Shown here: piece by piece, positions 33,264-37,725 of the stretch
How the letters are laid out: the number at the start of each line of letters is the position of its first letter
Numbering within the stretch: the first letter of the stretch is position 1
Assembly: GCA_020860905.1 (NCBI GenBank)
Contig: JAJBTJ010000053.1
Coordinates: forward strand, 1-37,725
Direction of reading: 5' to 3'
Length of the DNA stretch: 37,725 nucleotides
Source of the DNA: Parabacteroides sp.
GTDB taxonomy: Bacteria > Bacteroidota > Bacteroidia > Bacteroidales > Tannerellaceae
Made by a program: the position numbers and the translations under genes
Notes under the pieces: generated by a model
What the model was told of the DNA's origin: nothing
Databases searched by the model: none
What the model saw: only the letters and a program-made list of their open reading frames with translations

Positions 33264-34781
33264 TCAATATCCTGTATTTTGCGCTATCTCCGGATTGATA
33301 TTGATTACACTTACCGGAATGGGGAGAAGGGTCTGCCAATCGGCAATCTCGTTCACCGTGTACGAATATTCCGAGTAGAACGATTCGCTTTTGAGGTAGT
33401 TATTTACGGTCGGGGCGGCAATTCCCCAACGGAGCAGGTCGAACCATCGTTGGTTTTCAAAAGCAAGTTCCAGCCTTCTTTCATTCCGCACCGCTTCTCT
33501 GAAATCATAGCGGTTGGAAAGATCGGCCAGCGTATAACCCGGAACGCCGGCCCGTTCGCTAATCATATTCAAGTACTTCAGGTTATCGTCGGACGGCCCT
33601 GAAAGCTCGTTCGTTACTTCGGCATACAGCAAGGCGATATCCCCGACGCGGATAACCGGCCAGTCGCTTTCCCCGTCATACTGCGTACTGACCGGGTTCG
33701 TGTATTTCTTGCAGTAACGGCAATTGCCCGTTGTTACCCATTCCCGGGTAGTTGAATTGTAATACTTGCGGGCGATATTCACGTCGAGCCGTTTCTCTCC
33801 GTTTCCTCTGGTTTCGTAAGCGGAAATAACGTTGTCGGAAGGAGTATTGTACCCTAAAGAAGCGCCGATAATCACGTTGGCTCCATTATTGACCGGAGCG
33901 AACATATTGCCGAAGGGCGAACCGAGGCCTACATTCCCGGAAAGGTAACGGGCTGCGAAGATGATTTCTTTATTCATCTCGTTCGAGATATCGAATATCT
34001 TGTCATAAGGTACCAGGTCGGCCCCTGTCTGGGGATTTCCTACGGCAGCGCTTTCCAACACTTCCTTGCATAATCGGGCTGCCTGGGCATATCGGGCGTC
34101 TGCAGAAGAATAATGCGTGGCATACACTTTGGCCAACAGCGCTTTTACCGCATTCCTGTCGGCACGCCCTTTATCCGCATCCGCCATTTGTTCGGGCAAT
34201 AACTGATTATCTAAAATAGTTTCCAAATCGCTTTCAATCAATCCGTACACCTCTTCCACGGTAGAGCGTTGCATGTTGCGGGCTACCTCCGACGGGATTT
34301 TGGAAGTAACGATAAATACTGGCCCCCATAAACGAACCAGATTAAAATATTCCAGCGAACGAAGAAACAGCGCCTCCGCCTCGTACTGGTTCCGGAGCGT
34401 TTCATCTGCCACTATATCTAAGTAGGAAAGTACGTTATTTGCCCGGGCGATGGTAGCATAGCAAGCACTCCAGTAATTTTCCACCCATTGATGTTCGGCC
34501 ACGATAGTACCCTGATCCAGTTGTTCGACCAATTTGGTGGTACTGGCCGACGAACCCGTAGCATACATACGTCCGTTGTCCGAACGCAATTCCGTCATCG
34601 CCCATTCATAATACATTACGTCGTGAAGGGAATTATAACAACCCATTACCAGGTTGTTCACCGACGAAGCATCTTTCACATACTTGTCTGCCGCCACTTC
34701 CGAATAAGGATATTTGTCCAGGTTGCAGGCTCCAACCAGCAACAACATTACCAGCCATCCTGTATAATTTATTTTTTTCAT
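33264..34781 (-). CDS. SusD-like outer-membrane glycan-binding lipoprotein
   Basis: A 505-residue SusD/RagB family protein. The true start is the ATG at 34781 (MKKINYTGWLVMLLLVGAC), giving a lipobox with Cys19; the longer ORF runs back into susC. TPR-like helices and the family endings RNERRLELAFENQRWFDLLRWG and LLPIPVSVININP are clear. It caps the SusC pore and captures oligosaccharide at the cell surface. It begins 13 nt after the susC stop codon, so the two are coupled. The substrate is inferred as alginate from the lyases downstream. The 111-bp gap after it shows no gene. Confidence 0.96.
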   Translation of the reverse strand: MKKINYTGWLVMLLLVGACNLDKYPYSEVAADKYVKDASSVNNLVMGCYNSLHDVMYYEWAMTELRSDNGRMYATGSSASTTKLVEQLDQGTIVAEHQWVENYWSACYATIARANNVLSYLDIVADETLRNQYEAEALFLRSLEYFNLVRLWGPVFIVTSKIPSEVARNMQRSTVEEVYGLIESDLETILDNQLLPEQMADADKGRADRNAVKALLAKVYATHYSSADARYAQAARLCKEVLESAAVGNPQTGADLVPYDKIFDISNEMNKEIIFAARYLSGNVGLGSPFGNMFAPVNNGANVIIGASLGYNTPSDNVISAYETRGNGEKRLDVNIARKYYNSTTREWVTTGNCRYCKKYTNPVSTQYDGESDWPVIRVGDIALLYAEVTNELSGPSDDNLKYLNMISERAGVPGYTLADLSNRYDFREAVRNERRLELAFENQRWFDLLRWGIAAPTVNNYLKSESFYSEYSYTVNEIADWQTLLPIPVSVININPEIAQNTGY

Positions 34782-34794
34782 CGTTCGTTTTCCA

Positions 34795-37725
34795 TTAAAA
34801 GTTAATTTCAAATCCAGCGGAAACAGTCGCAGTGAGCGGGAACCCGCCACGCTGATACCCTGAAATCATCGCACTCGAATAGGCCGAAGAAGTCATCCGG
34901 GATTCCGGATTAATCCCTTTGTAGCTGTTTCCCCAGAGGTAAAACAAGTTACTCCCCGACAGATAGAAACGTACGCCGGATAATCTTATTTTCGATGCGG
35001 CTGTTCCCGGCAGCGTATATCCGAAGGTGAAGTTCCTCAAACAAGCATACGAAGCATTTTGCAACGGATAGTCGGTGAGGCAAAGATCATATCCTAATTT
35101 CAGGTACGGCGTTTTTCCGTTTCCCGGATATTCGGTGCTTACCCAACGATTTTCCGTATAAGCCTTGTTCCATTTCACCGTTTCATTATAGTAAACGTCG
35201 CCATTGTAAACGGTAATTCCCTGTACTCCCTGGATTAAAAACGAAATATCGAAATTTTTAACTTGGAACGTATTCGTAATTCCCCAGGTAAAATCGGGAT
35301 ACGGCTTGCCCAACGGCACCCGGTCGTCGGGAGTTAAAAAGCCGTCTTTGTTTGTATCCACGATACGCAAACCGCCCGGTACGTCGTTAGAGAAATGCGG
35401 ATTCGCCTCGATTTCCTCTACGCTGTTCCATACGCCGTCGGTCTTATATCCGTAGAACTGAATTAACGGCGAACCTACTTTCGCGATATAACATTCGCTT
35501 CTTTCCCCCTGGTTGATTACCTGTTGTTCACCTCCCAGTTCGAGTAATTTATTGCGTGAAAGCGAAAAGTTTATATTGGTATCCCATGAAAACTTACGGT
35601 TTTTAATCAGATGCGTATCGATTTGTATTTCCACTCCGGAATTACGCACTTTCCCGATATTGTTCCAATAATACTTGTAGCCGGTAAACGATTGGGTAGG
35701 CTGTTCGAACAACAGCGCGCGGGTAACCGAATAATACACGTCAGCCGAAAGATTTATCCGGTTATTGAAGAATCCCAAATCCAGGCCATAATTGAATTCG
35801 TCCGTCTTTTCCCAGGTAATATGCGGATTAGCCAACGTAGAAGAGATATTCGCCGAACCCGATACCAATTGTCCGTTCCCGGTGCCCGTTACGTAATTAG
35901 CGCCGTTCAGCACTTCGAGTGCGGCATCGTAATCGATCCGGTTATTCCCCGTTACGCCGTAAGAAGCACGCAGTTTCAAATTGGATATAAATTTGGCATC
36001 CTGCATGAACTTTTCTTCGTTTATACGCCAACCCACCGATACGGAGGGGAACCAGGCATTCCGGTTTCCTTGTGAAAACAAGGAAGAACGGTCTAAGCGC
36101 AACGAAGTAGACAATAAATACCGTCCGAGGTAATTGTAATTGATACGTCCCAGGTACGATTCCAATACTACATCGGGGTAGCGGAAAGTTCCCGTACCAG
36201 CCGTATTTCCGTTTCCTTCGCCCGCCAATGAATAAACGGTAGCTGCATTCAGCGTATGGATATCATCGGTTGCAAACCCTGTTGCCGTCATGGCTACCCG
36301 TTGGTTCCGCGTTGTTTCTACCGTGTATCCCAGCAAAGCCTCTATGCCATGCGAATTATTCTTTCCGAAATTGACAAGGTAATTCAATGTATTTTCGCTC
36401 AATAAGTCAACATATAGCGTACTGAAATAAGTGGCCTGGCTTTCTTCCTTGTCTTTCGTCGCATCTTTATTACTGTAAAAATAAGAAGGATTGAAACGGA
36501 TATTTAACCCATTCGACGTTTTGAATTGTAATCCTTTACACAAATCTACCGTAAGATACATGCTTACCAATCCTTGCATGGATTCGCTCCAACGAATCGT
36601 ATTGTCCATCACGCTCCGCGGATTGTTATTGGCCGATGAGAAAGGCGAAGATTTTTCTACGGTCGGATTCCCGTCTGCATCCGGCGTTCCGGTAGGTGTG
36701 AGGATATTATTGAAATCGCTCCCTCTTGCGAACCCGGAATAACCCGTTAATTCCGAACTGTAATCGTTATGATAGATGGGGAGAAACGACGGAGTGCGGT
36801 AAAAGTCTATAAAATTATTTTTCGGACGTTGAGTTTTCGTGTACGTTCCCGACAAGTTTACTCCGATACCCACCCTTTTTGAAAGCCGGGTATCTAATTT
36901 GGTGCGGAAATTCAATTTATCCAATGAGTTTTGGAGCATAATTCCCTGGTCTTTGGTGTAAGCCGCCGAAATAAAATACTTGGTATCTTTGCGTCCCCCC
37001 GAAACACTCATCTGTACATTCGTGATACCCGCTAAATTGCGCAACCCTTCTTTCTGCCAATCGGTAGTTCCCATCTGGCTTTCCAAGTATGCCGCTCCGC
37101 GGGCCGCAGCCGGTACCGACGGCCCTCCTTTTCCCATCTCCTCGGTCAACAGGGTAAGCCATTCGGAGGAAGTCATCATATCGTGTAATTGGTAAGCATA
37201 TTTAAATCCCTGATAATATTTGAAAGAATATTTCGGTTTGTCGGGCGTACCGGTTTTGGTAGTTACCATGATAACCCCGTTGGCGGCACGCGATCCGTAA
37301 ATAGCGGCCGAAGCTGCATCTTTCAGGATTTCGATGGATTGCACGTCGGAAGCATTGATAGAAGAAAGGCCGCCGGCCACAGGAAAACCGTCGAGGATAA
37401 CCAACGGTTCGCTTTCGGCGGAGATAGAGCCTGTTCCGCGTATACGGATAGACGGCGTCACCCCCACTTCCGATGTTTCGTTGGAAACCGAGAGCCCGCT
37501 CATGGAACCTTGCAAAGCAGTAGTTACATCACTCACCGGAGCGTTAATCAGCGCCTTGCCTTCCAGTTTCGAAATAGAACCGGTTAAATGCGATTTCGCT
37601 TGTGTACCGTAACCGATTACCACTACTTCGTCTAAGAGTTTTTGGTCTTCGTCCAGCATGACGTTTACCACTGTACGTTTGCCCACAGCCTCTGCTTTGC
37701 CGGTATAGCCGATATAAGAAAAGAC
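34795..37725 (-). CDS. SusC-like TonB-dependent transporter (5' end outside window)
   Basis: A partial gene; 977 codons are visible and the frame stays open to the right edge. The first visible residues, VFSYIGYTGKAEAVGKRTVV, are the end of the carboxypeptidase-D-like N-terminal domain, so the signal peptide and most of that domain are missing from view; the GTG at 37686 given in the track is not the start. The plug domain follows (DEVVVIGYGTQAKSHLTGSI, IRGTGSISAESEPLVILDGFP, SIEILKDAASAAIYGSRAANGVI), and then the 22-strand barrel ending GFEINF. It imports oligosaccharides across the outer membrane using TonB, in complex with SusD. Confidence 0.96.
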   Translation of the reverse strand, partial: VFSYIGYTGKAEAVGKRTVVNVMLDEDQKLLDEVVVIGYGTQAKSHLTGSISKLEGKALINAPVSDVTTALQGSMSGLSVSNETSEVGVTPSIRIRGTGSISAESEPLVILDGFPVAGGLSSINASDVQSIEILKDAASAAIYGSRAANGVIMVTTKTGTPDKPKYSFKYYQGFKYAYQLHDMMTSSEWLTLLTEEMGKGGPSVPAAARGAAYLESQMGTTDWQKEGLRNLAGITNVQMSVSGGRKDTKYFISAAYTKDQGIMLQNSLDKLNFRTKLDTRLSKRVGIGVNLSGTYTKTQRPKNNFIDFYRTPSFLPIYHNDYSSELTGYSGFARGSDFNNILTPTGTPDADGNPTVEKSSPFSSANNNPRSVMDNTIRWSESMQGLVSMYLTVDLCKGLQFKTSNGLNIRFNPSYFYSNKDATKDKEESQATYFSTLYVDLLSENTLNYLVNFGKNNSHGIEALLGYTVETTRNQRVAMTATGFATDDIHTLNAATVYSLAGEGNGNTAGTGTFRYPDVVLESYLGRINYNYLGRYLLSTSLRLDRSSLFSQGNRNAWFPSVSVGWRINEEKFMQDAKFISNLKLRASYGVTGNNRIDYDAALEVLNGANYVTGTGNGQLVSGSANISSTLANPHITWEKTDEFNYGLDLGFFNNRINLSADVYYSVTRALLFEQPTQSFTGYKYYWNNIGKVRNSGVEIQIDTHLIKNRKFSWDTNINFSLSRNKLLELGGEQQVINQGERSECYIAKVGSPLIQFYGYKTDGVWNSVEEIEANPHFSNDVPGGLRIVDTNKDGFLTPDDRVPLGKPYPDFTWGITNTFQVKNFDISFLIQGVQGITVYNGDVYYNETVKWNKAYTENRWVSTEYPGNGKTPYLKLGYDLCLTDYPLQNASYACLRNFTFGYTLPGTAASKIRLSGVRFYLSGSNLFYLWGNSYKGINPESRMTSSAYSSAMISGYQRGGFPLTATVSAGFEINF

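Larger units (their letters stand above)
21041..37725 (-). other. Alginate-type polysaccharide utilization locus (probable operon)
   Basis: Eleven consecutive minus-strand genes encode SusC, SusD, a glycan-binding lipoprotein, PL6, PL17, KdgF, an MFS permease, an SDR, a PL38/PL5-type lyase, an esterase and a jelly-roll lyase-like protein. Gaps are mostly 3-25 nt, with three of 111-122 nt. PL6 plus PL17 plus a PL38-like lyase resembles alginate loci I recall from gut Bacteroides. The regulator and promoter lie right of the window. The region reads as more AT-rich than the left part. Confidence 0.88.

Overview
The window is chromosomal DNA from a Bacteroidota, most likely a gut-type Bacteroidales. 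The support is a SusC/SusD polysaccharide utilization locus (PUL), lipoprotein signals with a cysteine lipobox, promoters of the Bacteroides form (TTG or TTTG, about 20 nt, TAnnTTTG), a Bacteroidetes-type zinc-binding delta-prime subunit, and a single-chain pyruvate:ferredoxin oxidoreductase of anaerobes. The genus cannot be fixed from the sequence. No tRNA, rRNA, CRISPR array, insertion sequence or phage gene was seen.

Left part (1-20.8 kb) is mostly housekeeping and envelope genes: a SUFU-Imm33 immunity-type protein (minus); a large secreted HEAT-repeat protein with two DUF1080 domains behind a promoter and a folded 5' leader (plus); recQ (minus); a metallophosphoesterase lipoprotein overlapping an outer-membrane protein (plus); a YitT-family membrane protein; a nested inverted repeat; a DUF3592 membrane protein; a tight minus-strand run metF-holB-rhomboid-gtrA-like; divergent ilvE; an AAA ATPase behind a promoter containing a perfect palindrome; a SHOCT-DUF4870 gene broken by one in-frame TAG; and nifJ ending at a strong terminator.

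Right part (21.0-37.7 kb and beyond the edge) is one minus-strand PUL, by gene content an alginate locus. In transcription order it encodes SusC (5' end outside the window), SusD, a frameshifted TIG-domain surface glycan-binding lipoprotein, a PL6 alginate lyase, a PL17 oligoalginate lyase, a KdgF cupin, a hexuronate-type MFS permease, an SDR likely to reduce DEH, a PL38/PL5-type lyase, an alpha/beta esterase and a jelly-roll lyase-like lipoprotein. The inferred flow is binding and import by SusCD, cleavage by PL6/PL38, monomer release by PL17, ring opening of the unsaturated uronate by KdgF, transport by the MFS protein, and reduction to 2-keto-3-deoxygluconate by the SDR. KDG kinase, KDPG aldolase and the PUL regulator are not in the window.

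The points most worth a second look are the esterase and jelly-roll lyase at the end of the alginate locus, the frameshift in its glycan-binding protein, the single TAG that splits the DUF4870 gene, the Walker B Glu-to-Gln change in the AAA ATPase, and the structured leader ahead of the DUF1080 gene.
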